Shown: positions 52,612-61,803, counted from the stretch's first letter. The stretch is DNA of 64,000 nt from Lactonifactor sp. BIOML-A5 (GCF_009677585.1 NZ_WKYV01000007.1:50605-114604), one strand, 5' to 3'. The notes: a model not told the origin generated them from the letters alone. Numbers and translations are program-made.

Positions 52612-53392
52612 TGAATATATCCCTTTTTTATCTCAGATTAAAGATGTACAGAAACATACGGAGATTGAATACAGCTTCCGTATGTCTTATGTGGGAGACG
52701 TACAGCCGGGACAGTTTTTCCAGGTTTCCATTCCCAAGTTCGGGGAGGCGCCTATCTCAGTGAGCGGAATTGGGGAAGACGACGTAGAGCTTACCATCCG
52801 TAAGGTGGGTAAGGTAACGAATGAAATATTCGAAAACCGTGTGGGCCAGAGCCTGTTTATGAGAGGACCCTACGGCAACGGCTTCTCTCTGGAGCTCTAC
52901 CGGGGGAAAGAGCTGATAATCGTGGCCGGAGGCACCGGGGTTTCACCGGTAAAAGGGGTAATAGACTATTTCGGTGAGCACAGGGAAGAGGTGAAAAGTC
53001 TCTCTGTCATTGCTGGTTATAAATCCCCCGGGGACATTCTGTTCAAGGACAGCATGAAGCGGTGGGAAAAGCAGATGAATCTTACGGTCACGGTAGATCA
53101 GGCAGATGAACCGGGCTGGAAGACGGGGCTTGTGACCTCATATATTCCGAAGATTCCCATAGAGAATCTAAAGGACGCAGCGGCAATTGTGGTAGGACCT
53201 CCTGTAATGATGAAATTTTCAGTGGCAGAATTGCTGAAACGGGGATTAAAGGAAGAGCAGATTTGGATCTCACAGGAGAGAAAAATGTGCTGCGGACTTG
53301 GAAAATGCGGCCACTGCAAGATGGATGACACATATATCTGTCTGGACGGACCGGTATTTAACTATGCAAAGGGAAAGAAATTATTCGATTAG
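52604..53392 (+). CDS. asrB: Anaerobic sulfite reductase subunit B
   Basis: 262 residues of the ferredoxin-NADP reductase type. It has an FAD-binding barrel (MRGPYGNGFS), an NAD-binding part (VAGGTGVSPVKG) and a C-terminal Cys cluster CCGLGKCGHC that should hold a [2Fe-2S] cluster, as in dihydroorotate-dehydrogenase electron-transfer subunits. It takes electrons from NADH. It is coupled to asrA by an eight-base overlap. Confidence 0.93.
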   Translation: MSNEYIPFLSQIKDVQKHTEIEYSFRMSYVGDVQPGQFFQVSIPKFGEAPISVSGIGEDDVELTIRKVGKVTNEIFENRVGQSLFMRGPYGNGFSLELYRGKELIIVAGGTGVSPVKGVIDYFGEHREEVKSLSVIAGYKSPGDILFKDSMKRWEKQMNLTVTVDQADEPGWKTGLVTSYIPKIPIENLKDAAAIVVGPPVMMKFSVAELLKRGLKEEQIWISQERKMCCGLGKCGHCKMDDTYICLDGPVFNYAKGKKLFD

Positions 53393-53404
53393 GAGGCAGA
53401 CTGT

Positions 53405-54370
53405 ATGGATATCAATACGAAAAAGGTAAAAAAGAATGCCTTCCGTATTTCAAAAGAAAGAGGGATCACAGCTTCCAGAGTGCGGGTTCCGGGAGGAAAA
53501 TGCAGCGCAGAGGTATTAGGCGTGGTCAAGGATATTGCAGAGACCTATGGAAACGGAAGTGTACATCTGACTACCAGACAGGGGTTTGAGATTGAAGGAA
53601 TCTCCCTGGAGGATATGGATAAAGTAAATGAAATGCTGCAGCCCGTGATTGAAAATCTGGGTATCAACCAGGAGATACCCGGCACCGGTTATCCGGCTTC
53701 CGGAACAAGAAATGTTTCTGCCTGTATCGGAAACCGTGTCTGTCCCTTTGGAAATTATAATACGGCGGCATTTGCAAAGCGCATAGAGGATGCCATCTTT
53801 CCTAATGATCTTCATTTTAAGATAGCCTTGACCGGCTGCCCCAATGACTGTATTAAAGCAAGGATGCATGATTTCGGAATCATCGGCATGACTATGCCCC
53901 AGTACGATCCCAGCCGCTGTGTGAACTGCGGGGCCTGTGAAAAAGGGTGCGATCAGCTTTCGGTGAACGCTCTTCGCCGGGAAAACTATAAGGTGGTGCG
54001 CAATGAAGAGAAATGTGTGGGCTGCGGGGTGTGCATTACCAAATGTCCCACCAGGGCATTTACCAGAAGCAGACAGAAATACTATCGTCTTACCATCATG
54101 GGCAGAACAGGAAAAAGGAATCCCAGACTTGGGGAGGACTTCCTGGTGTGGGTGGATGAAGATACGATCATTAAAGTAATCCTGAATACCTATCGGTTTG
54201 TGAAAGAATACATTGATCCCAATGCACCCGGCGGAAAGGAGCATGTAGGCTATATTATCGACCGGGTAGGCTTTACCGAATACAAAAAATGGGCGTTGGA
54301 GGGCGTAAGACTGCTCCCTGAGACTATTGTTAAGGACCATGTTTACTGGAACGGTGTTCACTACAGATAA
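53405..54370 (+). CDS. asrC: Anaerobic sulfite reductase subunit C
   Basis: 321 residues. The siroheme-[4Fe-4S] motif is split into CIGNRVCPFG and GCPNDC, as in sulfite and nitrite reductases. Two ferredoxin-type clusters follow near residues 175 and 205 (CVNCGACEKGCD, then CVGCGVCITKCP). AsrC reduces sulfite to sulfide. The operon order asrABC is standard. AGGAGG precedes the start. The sulfite source is not shown by the window. Confidence 0.93.
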   Translation: MDINTKKVKKNAFRISKERGITASRVRVPGGKCSAEVLGVVKDIAETYGNGSVHLTTRQGFEIEGISLEDMDKVNEMLQPVIENLGINQEIPGTGYPASGTRNVSACIGNRVCPFGNYNTAAFAKRIEDAIFPNDLHFKIALTGCPNDCIKARMHDFGIIGMTMPQYDPSRCVNCGACEKGCDQLSVNALRRENYKVVRNEEKCVGCGVCITKCPTRAFTRSRQKYYRLTIMGRTGKRNPRLGEDFLVWVDEDTIIKVILNTYRFVKEYIDPNAPGGKEHVGYIIDRVGFTEYKKWALEGVRLLPETIVKDHVYWNGVHYR

Positions 54371-54399
54371 AACCGGCAATAACAATCAAAAACAGCAAG

Positions 54400-54441
54400 G
54401 CGGATATTGCAGCTGATACTGCGGTAATATCCGCTTTTTTT
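54400..54441 (+). terminator. Rho-independent terminator
   Basis: GCGGATATTGCAG (54400-54412) pairs with CTGCGGTAATATCCGC (54419-54434, two extra bases) around CTGATA, followed by seven T residues, after asrC. Confidence 0.92.
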
Positions 54442-54509
54442 GCTGCCCTTTTGCAGAACGGTGTTAAATGCTGCATCCGCTTTTTGGAGGGCGGCGTGAC
54501 TGGAAATGA

Positions 54510-54538
54510 TTTACAATGAAAGAAAATGGCGGTAATAT
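54510..54538 (+). promoter_or_regulatory. Promoter of ptsI
   Basis: TTTACA (54510-54515), a 17-bp spacer and TAATAT (54533-54538). The leader is about 60 bases to the short ORF at 54606. Confidence 0.6.
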
Positions 54539-54605
54539 TATCATAACAAAGTAAAACAATCAAAAATAGTCAAAATAAATCGGGAAGGAAAAAGGGAGGA
54601 TTACT

Positions 54606-54689
54606 ATGCTGAGCAAAGAAAGGCTGAGCGCAATCCTTGAGAAGGAAGTGCAGCACCGCCGGCCGGAAGGGAGTACCTTATGGAAATAA
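54606..54689 (+). CDS. 27-codon ORF overlapping the ptsI start
   Basis: Encodes MLSKERLSAILEKEVQHRRP and seven further residues, ending WK. It has one of the strongest ribosome sites in the region (AAAAAGGGAGG, seven bases) and its stop lies just inside the ptsI start, with a 10-base overlap. That layout suggests translational coupling or a control peptide. Function unknown. It is not a recognisable HPr fragment. Confidence 0.5.
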   Translation: MLSKERLSAILEKEVQHRRPEGSTLWK

Positions 54690-56308
54690 TCAGAGGAAAA
54701 AGTGCATTCGCAGCCATTGCTGTGGGGAAAATAGCAGTTTATAAAAAAGAAGAACAGCAGGTTAGAAGAAGGCCCATCGAAGAGCCGGAAAGGGAAATCG
54801 ATCGTTTCCGGAAGGCAAAGGAAGAGACCGCTGACCAGCTTCAGAAGCTGTATGAGAGGGCGCTGAGGGAAGTGGGGGAGGCCGGCGCCATGATCTTTAA
54901 GGCGCACCAGATGATGCTGGATGATGGGGATTACCAGGCTTCTATCCTGCATATGATTCAGACTCAGAAGGTGAATGCGGAGTACGCAGTGGGAACTGCC
55001 GGAGATCATTTTGCGAATATGTTTGCCGCCATTGATGATGCGTATATGAAGGAGAGGGCAGCGGATGTAAAGGATATCTCAGAGCGGGTGATCCGAAATC
55101 TCAGCGGAAAGGGAAGCCGGGACAGGGACTTTACGGAACCAGTGATTGTGGTGGCAGACGATCTGGCACCAAGTGAAACCGTACAGCTGGACAAAGACAA
55201 GGTGCTTGCTTTTGTCACCCGCAGAGGATCTGTCAATTCGCATACGGCGATTCTGGCCAGAACCATGAATATTCCCGCTATTATCAATACTGGAATCGAT
55301 CTGGAACAAAATCTGGACGGAAAAGAAGCGGTTGTGGACGGATTTCGGGGAATCGTATATCTGGACCCCACTTTGGAGGTGCTGGAGGAAATGAAAAAGC
55401 GCCTGGAAGAAGAACGGCAGAAAAAAGAACTCCTCCAGGAACTGAAGGGAAAGGAAACGGTTACCCTGGATGGGAAAAAGATAAAGCTGTATGCTAATAT
55501 CGGAAGTGTCTCTGACATTGCCGGTGTACTGAAGAATGATGCGTCGGGGATTGGTCTTTTCAGAAGTGAATTCCTCTATCTGGAGAAGGAGGACTGTCCA
55601 ACAGAGGATGAGCAGTTTGCCGCATATAAGACCGCCCTGGAAAATATGGGGGGCAAAAAGGTGATTATCCGTACCCTGGATATTGGAGCGGACAAGCAGG
55701 TTGACTATTTCCATATGGAGAAAGAGGAGAATCCCGCTATGGGCTGCCGGGCCATCCGAATCTGTCTGGAGAGGAAAGATATTTTTAAAACGCAGCTGCG
55801 GGCACTATACCGGGCCTCAGCTTTTGGCAATCTTTCCATTATGTTCCCCATGATCATTTCTGTAAAGGAGGTGGATGAGATCCTTGAGATTGTGGAAGAG
55901 GTAAAAAAAGAGCTGAGGGAGGAAGAAATTGCCATGGGGGAGGCAGAGCTGGGGATAATGATTGAGACCCCCGCAGCAGTTATGGTAAGCGATGAACTGG
56001 CAAAAAAGGTTGACTTTTTCAGCATAGGTACTAACGATCTCACGCAGTATACACTGGCCATAGACCGCGGGAACGCCAAACTGGACAGATATTATGACGC
56101 CCATCACCCTGGGGTGCTGCGGATGATTCAGATGACAGTGGAGAGTGCTCACAAACATGGAATCTGGGCTGGAATCTGCGGAGAGCTTGCCTCAGATCTG
56201 GAACTGACGGAGACCTTTCTCGCTATGGGGGTTGATGAATTATCCGTATCTCCCTCCGAGATTCTGGGACTCAGAAAAAAGATTCGGGAGACCAAAATAA
56301 AACCATAG
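54680..56308 (+). CDS. ptsI: PTS enzyme I (phosphoenolpyruvate-protein phosphotransferase)
   Basis: 542 residues. It takes the phosphate from PEP and passes it to HPr in sugar uptake. The active His lies in GSVNSHTAILAR near residue 189, and later motifs (DIGADKQ, GCRAIRICLE, IGTNDLTQYTLAIDR and GICGELAS) are the PEP-binding region of the family. No ptsH or sugar-specific EII lies here. The start has GGAAGGGAG upstream. Confidence 0.95.
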   Translation: MEIIRGKSAFAAIAVGKIAVYKKEEQQVRRRPIEEPEREIDRFRKAKEETADQLQKLYERALREVGEAGAMIFKAHQMMLDDGDYQASILHMIQTQKVNAEYAVGTAGDHFANMFAAIDDAYMKERAADVKDISERVIRNLSGKGSRDRDFTEPVIVVADDLAPSETVQLDKDKVLAFVTRRGSVNSHTAILARTMNIPAIINTGIDLEQNLDGKEAVVDGFRGIVYLDPTLEVLEEMKKRLEEERQKKELLQELKGKETVTLDGKKIKLYANIGSVSDIAGVLKNDASGIGLFRSEFLYLEKEDCPTEDEQFAAYKTALENMGGKKVIIRTLDIGADKQVDYFHMEKEENPAMGCRAIRICLERKDIFKTQLRALYRASAFGNLSIMFPMIISVKEVDEILEIVEEVKKELREEEIAMGEAELGIMIETPAAVMVSDELAKKVDFFSIGTNDLTQYTLAIDRGNAKLDRYYDAHHPGVLRMIQMTVESAHKHGIWAGICGELASDLELTETFLAMGVDELSVSPSEILGLRKKIRETKIKP

Positions 56309-56331
56309 GCAGTGACAGCACCCCTTTTACA

Positions 56332-56359
56332 TTGTGTTTTCGGCGGAAATCAGTATAAT
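56332..56359 (+). promoter_or_regulatory. Promoter of SNF2 gene
   Basis: TTGTGT (56332-56337), a 16-bp spacer and TATAAT (56354-56359). It lies downstream of the in-frame ATG at 56334, supporting the start codon at 56406. Confidence 0.65.
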
Positions 56360-56405
56360 AGAGGTATGCAGTCTGTATCCGCATCTGCTGAAAGGAAGAG
56401 TGAGC

Positions 56406-59400
56406 ATGGCAATTACGTTAAAGGCGATCCGGCAGGAATCTTACCCTGCCTCTTACACAAGGGGAAATACCCTCTATACGAATCAACAGGTGATCACCTG
56501 CCGTTCCTGTGAATGGGAGGGGGAGGGGGTCTCTACAGTTAAGGCAGAGGTTCTGGGCAAAGATGAGGAGCTATACATGGTAGAGCTTACCGTGGACGAG
56601 GCCAATGACAAGATCACAGATTACAGCTGTGAATGTGAAGACAGCCTGATTCACAAAGGAATGTGCAGTCATTGCGTCGCCGCTGCCCTGCACTATTGGA
56701 GGGAATCTATTCTTCAGGAGCAGAAGCAAAAGGATATCATCGGACAGGCGCCGGAGGAACTGCCCGCCGGTTCCGGGACAAGGGTGTCGTCTCCGGAGAT
56801 TACAAGCTTAATTTACCGGTATTCTATGAGAGAAAAGGCCAGGTTTTTTCAGCCGTCTGTGGCAGGAAAGGTTGAGCTGGAACCGGCGCTGAAGAAGTAT
56901 TCCCAGACGTGGAAGCTGACATTGCGCATCGGTATGGATTATAAATATGCCCTGAAAAATATCGGAGACTTTCTTGAAGCAGTGGAAAATGGGGAAAAGG
57001 TAACATACGGAAAAAAACTGTCCTTTATACATGAGAGAAGTGCCTTTACCCCTCAGGCACGGGAATTTATTTCCTTTTTGGAGCGGGCGTATAAAGACAG
57101 AGAGGAACTTAGAACGGAAACTTATTACTATTCCGGGGAGAGATACAGGAGTAATCCCCAGGAGCTGAATCTCACAGAAAGAGAGGCGGCAGAGTTTTTT
57201 CTCCTGATGAGAGGAAAGAAATGCCGCCTTTTGGACAGCGCTGAGGGCAGCAGCGAACTGTCTGTTGTTGAGGGCAATCCCCCTCTTGTGATTGAAATTA
57301 CCGCCCGGGACGACGGGTGCTTTATGGTACTTCCCCGGCTTGAGGTATTCTCCTCGGATGAATCTCTGTTTGTACGGATGGGGGAAGCTGTGTACTGCTG
57401 CTCGGAAGACTTTGCCAGGGATATGAAAGAGGTGTGTCAGTATGGGAACTGGAGGGAATGTGCCCATCTGGAAATCGCTGTGAAAGATATGAACGCATTC
57501 TGCAGTACCATATATCCGGTGCTCAGGGAGCATGCAGAGGTGAAACTACAAGGGGATATCGGTGCCTATATGCCTGAAGAGGTGCAGATACGCATCTATC
57601 TGGATCTGGAAAGGGAGAAGCTTACCTGCCGCCTGGAGTCAGAATATGGGGACAAGAGCTTTAATATGCTGGGGGCTTTTTCTGTGGAAGACATGTACAG
57701 GGACATTGCCAGAGAGAGCCGGGCCGTCTATACCGCAAGGGCATATTTTGATAATACCGGGGACAAGAAGGTTCTTACCCTCCCGGTAAACCAGGACGAC
57801 AGAGTCTACCAGCTTCTTGCCACAGGGATGGATCAGCTGCGGCAGACGGGAGAAGTATTTGTATCTGAAAATCTGAAAAAGCTGTCTGTCCGCAGAGCTC
57901 CCAGGGTTACGGTAGGCATTACTCTGAGCGGAGATCTTTTAGATCTTACCCTCTCCTCCGAAAAGCTTCCGTTTGGGGAATTGGAGGGGCTGCTTCAGAG
58001 CTACCGCCAGAGGAAGAAGTATTACAGGCTGAAGGACGGAGACTTTCTGCGCCTGGAGGATAACTCTGTGAGCGCTCTGGCTGAGATTATGGAGGGGCTT
58101 TCCCTTGACGGCAGGGATCTGGAAGCAGGAAGCTGCAGGATACCCAGATACCGGGCATTTTATCTGGACCAGGTGTTCAGGGAGGCGAAGGAAGGCATTG
58201 AGATTCAGAGAAGCCAGTCCTTTAAATCCATGATCCGAAATATGAAGTCCGCGGATGACAGTGACTTTGAGGTACCGGACCACCTGAAAGGGACGCTCCG
58301 GAATTACCAGAAGGCGGGATACCGCTGGCTCTGTACCCTGGAGGCTATGGGATTCGGAGGGATCCTGGCAGATGATATGGGGCTCGGCAAAACCATACAG
58401 ATGATTGCATTTCTCTGTGCCAGGTACGAAAAAGAAGGGGATGCGGCGGGGGCGCCGTCCCTTATTGTATGCCCGGCCTCATTGGTGTACAACTGGGAAG
58501 GAGAGCTGGACCGCTTTGCCCCTCAGCTTAGAAAAAAGGTGCTGGTGGGTAACCGGGAAGAGAGAAAAGAGATTTATGATCATTACAGCGAATTCCAGAT
58601 TTTGATTACCTCCTATGACATTTTAAAAAGGGATGTGGAGGATTACCGCGGCCTGGAATTTTACTGTGAAGTGCTGGATGAGGCACAGTATATTAAAAAT
58701 CATATGACCCAGGCGGCAAGGGCGGCAAAAAGTGTGAGAGCCGGAGTAAAATTTGCACTTACAGGGACCCCCATAGAGAACCGCCTCAGTGAGCTTTGGA
58801 GTATTTTTGACTATCTGATGCCGGGAATTTTGGGAAAATATTCCGGGTTCCAGAAGGAATATGAGATACCCATTGTACAGCACAGTGACAAAATTGCGGC
58901 CCGCCGCCTGCAGAAAATGATAAAACCCTTTGTGATGCGGCGCCTGAAGAAGGATGTTCTGAAGGAGCTTCCGGATAAGATTGAAAATGTGGTCTACTCC
59001 CGTCTTCAGGGAGAGCAGGAAAGAGTCTACGCGGCAAATGTACAGAAGCTGCTGTCACAGCTGGAACAGCCGTCTGGGACCGGGAGCCAGGGAGAAAAGT
59101 TTCAGGTGCTTGCCCAACTCACCAGGCTGCGCCAGATTTGCTGTGATCCCGGCCTGGTATACGAGGACTATAAAGGGGAGTCTGCGAAGGTGGATACCTG
59201 CATGGAACTTGTGGACAATGCCATAGAGGGGGGACATAAGGTACTGATATTCTCTCAGTTTACCACGATGCTGGATATTCTGAAAAAGCGTCTGAAAAAG
59301 AAAAGGATATCGTATCATATCCTGACGGGTTCCACGAAAAAGGAGGACAGGGCAGAGCTGGTAAAGGCATTTAATAAGGATGCGGTTCCGGTATTTTTAA

Positions 59401-59699
59401 TCTCTCTGAAGGCAGGGGGAACGGGACTGAATCTGACAGCGGCCAGCATTGTGATTCACTTTGACCCCTGGTGGAATATTGCCGCACAGAATCAGGCCAC
59501 AGACCGGACACACAGGATCGGACAGGAGGAGACAGTGACGGTGTTTAAACTGATTGCAAAAGATACGGTGGAGGAGAAAATATTAAAATTGCAGGAGGAT
59601 AAGAAACTGCTGTCAGATCAGATCATATCAGAGCACGGTGTCTCAGTTGCGGCCATGTCTTCGGAAGAGATTGCCGGTCTGCTGAAAGAGGAGACGTAG
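56406..59699 (+). CDS. SNF2-family helicase-like ATPase with SWIM zinc finger
   Basis: 1097 residues. An N-terminal SWIM-type zinc finger (CECEDSLIHKGMCSH, near residues 77-91) is followed by a long middle region with no clear domain. The C-terminal SNF2 core (about 620-1090) has DDMGLGKTIQ, DEAQY, SLKAGGTGLNLT and TDRTHRIGQ. SNF2 proteins move along duplex DNA using ATP and remodel protein-DNA complexes. The start has AGGAAGAG upstream. It is followed by an AlkD-like repair gene five bases later, suggesting a repair role, but the bacterial family is poorly defined. Confidence 0.9.
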   Translation: MAITLKAIRQESYPASYTRGNTLYTNQQVITCRSCEWEGEGVSTVKAEVLGKDEELYMVELTVDEANDKITDYSCECEDSLIHKGMCSHCVAAALHYWRESILQEQKQKDIIGQAPEELPAGSGTRVSSPEITSLIYRYSMREKARFFQPSVAGKVELEPALKKYSQTWKLTLRIGMDYKYALKNIGDFLEAVENGEKVTYGKKLSFIHERSAFTPQAREFISFLERAYKDREELRTETYYYSGERYRSNPQELNLTEREAAEFFLLMRGKKCRLLDSAEGSSELSVVEGNPPLVIEITARDDGCFMVLPRLEVFSSDESLFVRMGEAVYCCSEDFARDMKEVCQYGNWRECAHLEIAVKDMNAFCSTIYPVLREHAEVKLQGDIGAYMPEEVQIRIYLDLEREKLTCRLESEYGDKSFNMLGAFSVEDMYRDIARESRAVYTARAYFDNTGDKKVLTLPVNQDDRVYQLLATGMDQLRQTGEVFVSENLKKLSVRRAPRVTVGITLSGDLLDLTLSSEKLPFGELEGLLQSYRQRKKYYRLKDGDFLRLEDNSVSALAEIMEGLSLDGRDLEAGSCRIPRYRAFYLDQVFREAKEGIEIQRSQSFKSMIRNMKSADDSDFEVPDHLKGTLRNYQKAGYRWLCTLEAMGFGGILADDMGLGKTIQMIAFLCARYEKEGDAAGAPSLIVCPASLVYNWEGELDRFAPQLRKKVLVGNREERKEIYDHYSEFQILITSYDILKRDVEDYRGLEFYCEVLDEAQYIKNHMTQAARAAKSVRAGVKFALTGTPIENRLSELWSIFDYLMPGILGKYSGFQKEYEIPIVQHSDKIAARRLQKMIKPFVMRRLKKDVLKELPDKIENVVYSRLQGEQERVYAANVQKLLSQLEQPSGTGSQGEKFQVLAQLTRLRQICCDPGLVYEDYKGESAKVDTCMELVDNAIEGGHKVLIFSQFTTMLDILKKRLKKKRISYHILTGSTKKEDRAELVKAFNKDAVPVFLISLKAGGTGLNLTAASIVIHFDPWWNIAAQNQATDRTHRIGQEETVTVFKLIAKDTVEEKILKLQEDKKLLSDQIISEHGVSVAAMSSEEIAGLLKEET

Positions 59700-59703
59700 G
59701 ACT

Positions 59704-60411
59704 ATGGAAAAAGAGAACAGGGAGTTTCACGATTCACTGCGTAGAGAGCTGGAGGAACTGGCGGAACCGGGTTTCCGGGACTTTACCAGCAGACTCATGC
59801 CGGGGGTAGATAACGTTCTGGGTGTCCGCCTGCCCAAATTGAGAAAGATTGCCAAGAGAATTGCAAAGGGGGACTGGGAGAGCTATCTCTCCAATGCCTC
59901 AGACGAATCCTATGAGGAGATTATGCTTCAGGGAATGGTAATTGGATGCTGTAAAACCGGGTTTGAACAGCGAAGCTGGCAAATTCAAAGATTTGTTCCC
60001 AAGATAGATAACTGGTCCGTGTGCGACAGCTTCTGTGCAGGGCTGAAGGCGGCAAGAGAAGAGCCGGAAAAGATGTGGGACTTCCTCCAGCCATACCTTT
60101 ATGGAAATGGAACTTATGAGATCCGGTTTGCTGTGGTCATGCTGCTTATGTATTATAGGGAGGAGTCGTATATGGATGCTGCATTCACGGCATTTGATGA
60201 CATCCGGCACGAAGATTATTATGTAAAAATGGCGGTGGCCTGGGCCGTATCCATGTACTTTGCGGCGTATCCCGCACAGACTATGGAATACCTGAAGCGC
60301 TGCCGGCTGGACGACTTTACCTACCGCAGGGCACTGCAGAAGATAACAGAATCCCTCCAGGTAGACCCTGAGACGAAACATAAGGTACGAGAGCTGAAGA
60401 GAGTGACCTGA
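59704..60411 (+). CDS. AlkD-like DNA alkylation repair protein
   Basis: 235 residues built of HEAT-like helical repeats. FVPKIDNWSVCD and AVVMLLMYY segments match the DNA-alkylation repair (AlkD/AlkC) superfamily, which removes alkylated bases. The substrate-binding residues Trp and Asp are kept in DNWSVCD. Its place directly after a SNF2 ATPase suggests co-expression. It may alternatively be a structural HEAT protein. Confidence 0.85.
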   Translation: MEKENREFHDSLRRELEELAEPGFRDFTSRLMPGVDNVLGVRLPKLRKIAKRIAKGDWESYLSNASDESYEEIMLQGMVIGCCKTGFEQRSWQIQRFVPKIDNWSVCDSFCAGLKAAREEPEKMWDFLQPYLYGNGTYEIRFAVVMLLMYYREESYMDAAFTAFDDIRHEDYYVKMAVAWAVSMYFAAYPAQTMEYLKRCRLDDFTYRRALQKITESLQVDPETKHKVRELKRVT

Positions 60412-60460
60412 TAGGAAATTGAGGCGATATTTCTGATTTGAAGTAAAAATAAAAATAATT

Positions 60461-60490
60461 TTGCATTACCTAAATATTTTTGTATATAAT
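60461..60490 (+). promoter_or_regulatory. Promoter of the 27-residue membrane microprotein
   Basis: TTGCAT (60461-60466), an 18-bp spacer and TATAAT (60485-60490) start a transcript about 100 bases upstream of the small ORF at 60600. Confidence 0.65.
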
Positions 60491-60599
60491 AGCGGAAATC
60501 AGATGCTTTTACCGGAGAAGTTTAGTGATTATCCGAATGGATTTCTGCAGGCATAAAGGATATAATAAATATAGTTCAGAGAAAAAGAGGTGTTACAAG

Positions 60600-60683
60600 A
60601 TGTTTACAGTCGTTTACATTGCAGTATTTGCTTTGCTTGCTGTGGAGTTATATCCTATTGTAAAAAAAGGAATGCAGAAATAA
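60600..60683 (+). CDS. 27-residue membrane microprotein
   Basis: Encodes MFTVVYIAVFALLAVELYP with a short basic tail (VKKGMQK), one predicted membrane helix. AAAAAGAGG lies eight bases upstream. It has its own promoter and a strong terminator directly downstream, so it is an independent single-gene unit rather than chance. An in-frame ATG at 60480 adds an unsupported segment. Function unknown; single-helix peptides of this size often modulate membrane proteins. Confidence 0.6.
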   Translation: MFTVVYIAVFALLAVELYPIVKKGMQK

Positions 60684-60708
60684 GATAAAGATAATAGTCA
60701 GACAGAAT

Positions 60709-60742
60709 GGAGAGAGGACCGGAACGGACAGGTCTTTTCTCC
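60709..60742 (+). terminator. Rho-independent terminator
   Basis: GGAGAGAGGACC pairs with GGTCTTTTCTCC (12 bp with two G-U pairs) around a 10-base loop, followed by TGTTTTATT. Confidence 0.8.
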
Positions 60743-60770
60743 TGTTTTATTATAGAGGGGGGATAGAGAA

Positions 60771-61667
60771 ATGAAAAAATCGCTGATTTATGGAATCGCT
60801 GGTTCTTTCTTTTTTGCGTTTACTTTTATACTTAACCGAAGTATGAATCTGGGCGGTGGATACTGGATGTGGAGCGCGAGTCTTCGCTACTTTTATACAA
60901 TGCCTATACTGCTGGTGATTTTGTGGAGGAACCGTCAGCTGAATGGAATCTGGGAGGAGATTAAAAAGCAGCCCTGGGTCTGGATTCTGTGGAGCACCGT
61001 GGGGTTCGGACTCTTTTATGCACCCCTGTCTCTGGCATCGGCCTACGGGGAGTCCTGGCTGATTGCTTCTACCTGGCAGATTACCATAGTGGCGGGGGTG
61101 CTTCTCACCCCTTTGTTCGGCCATAAGATTCCGGTAAAGAATCTGGCCTTCTCCCTGTTGATTTTGGCAGGGATATTCCTCATGCAGGGCTCCCACCTGA
61201 GAGAAGCGGCTGTGAGTGATGTACGGATGACGGTTCTGCCGATTCTGGTGGCGGCGTTTGCGTATCCTCTGGGGAACCGTAAGATGATGTCTCACTGTCC
61301 CCCGGAAATTACGGCAATGCAGAGAGTGTTCGGCATGACTCTGTGCAGTATGCCCTTTTGGCTGGCAGGTTCTGTATTTGCCTGGAGCCGGGCGGGACTG
61401 CCGGATATGGGACAGCATGCCCAGTCTTTTCTGGTAGCGCTTTTTTCCGGGGTGACGGCAACCTACCTGTTTTTTAAGGCTACAGATATGGTGAAGCAGA
61501 ATCCACGACGGCTGGCACTGGTGGAGGCGACCCAGTCCGCAGAGGTAATCTTTACACTTCTGGGGGGGATCTTGCTGCTGGGAGACTCTCTTCCCTCAGG
61601 AATGGGATTTGGGGGAATCTTTCTGATACTGGCAGGAATGATTGCGAACAGCCTCATAACCCGGTAA
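60771..61667 (+). CDS. EmrE-like multidrug resistance efflux transporter family protein
   Basis: 298 residues with about ten membrane helices of the DMT superfamily (GIAGSFFFAFTFILNRSMN at the start, SLASAYGESWLIASTWQIT in the middle, VEATQSAEVIFTLLGGILLL near the end). It resembles the multidrug-resistance efflux transporter family of two fused EmrE-type halves. Cargo unknown. GAGGGGGGATAGAG precedes the start. Confidence 0.85.
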   Translation: MKKSLIYGIAGSFFFAFTFILNRSMNLGGGYWMWSASLRYFYTMPILLVILWRNRQLNGIWEEIKKQPWVWILWSTVGFGLFYAPLSLASAYGESWLIASTWQITIVAGVLLTPLFGHKIPVKNLAFSLLILAGIFLMQGSHLREAAVSDVRMTVLPILVAAFAYPLGNRKMMSHCPPEITAMQRVFGMTLCSMPFWLAGSVFAWSRAGLPDMGQHAQSFLVALFSGVTATYLFFKATDMVKQNPRRLALVEATQSAEVIFTLLGGILLLGDSLPSGMGFGGIFLILAGMIANSLITR

Positions 61668-61729
61668 ATTGCTTTGCAGACCGGGTGATTACGAGCCTCT
61701 GTGTCTAGAGAAATGGCGGAATTCCGGAA

Positions 61730-61771
61730 TGTGACTTACTCACAGAAAAAGGGAAAAAAGAATGATAGAAT
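61730..61771 (+). promoter_or_regulatory. Second Crp/Fnr-type palindrome with extended -10
   Basis: TGTGA-CTTAC-TCACA (61730-61744) is a perfect TGTGA/TCACA palindrome with a 5-bp centre. TAGAAT (61766-61771) preceded by TG forms an extended -10 whose centre is 31.5 bp downstream. The geometry is nearly the same as upstream of the first Crp/Fnr gene. It precedes trxA and a second Crp/Fnr gene. Confidence 0.55.
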
Positions 61772-61803
61772 ACAGCCATAAGATAAACAAGGAGGTAATC
61801 ATT

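Noticed and set aside
56334..56405. Upstream start of the SNF2 protein
   Set aside because: It overlaps the promoter -35 and -10; the SWIM protein with ribosome site begins at 56406.
60480..60599. Longer version of the membrane microprotein starting at 60480
   Set aside because: That ATG lies just before the -10 hexamer of the promoter and lacks a ribosome site; the short start at 60600 has one.
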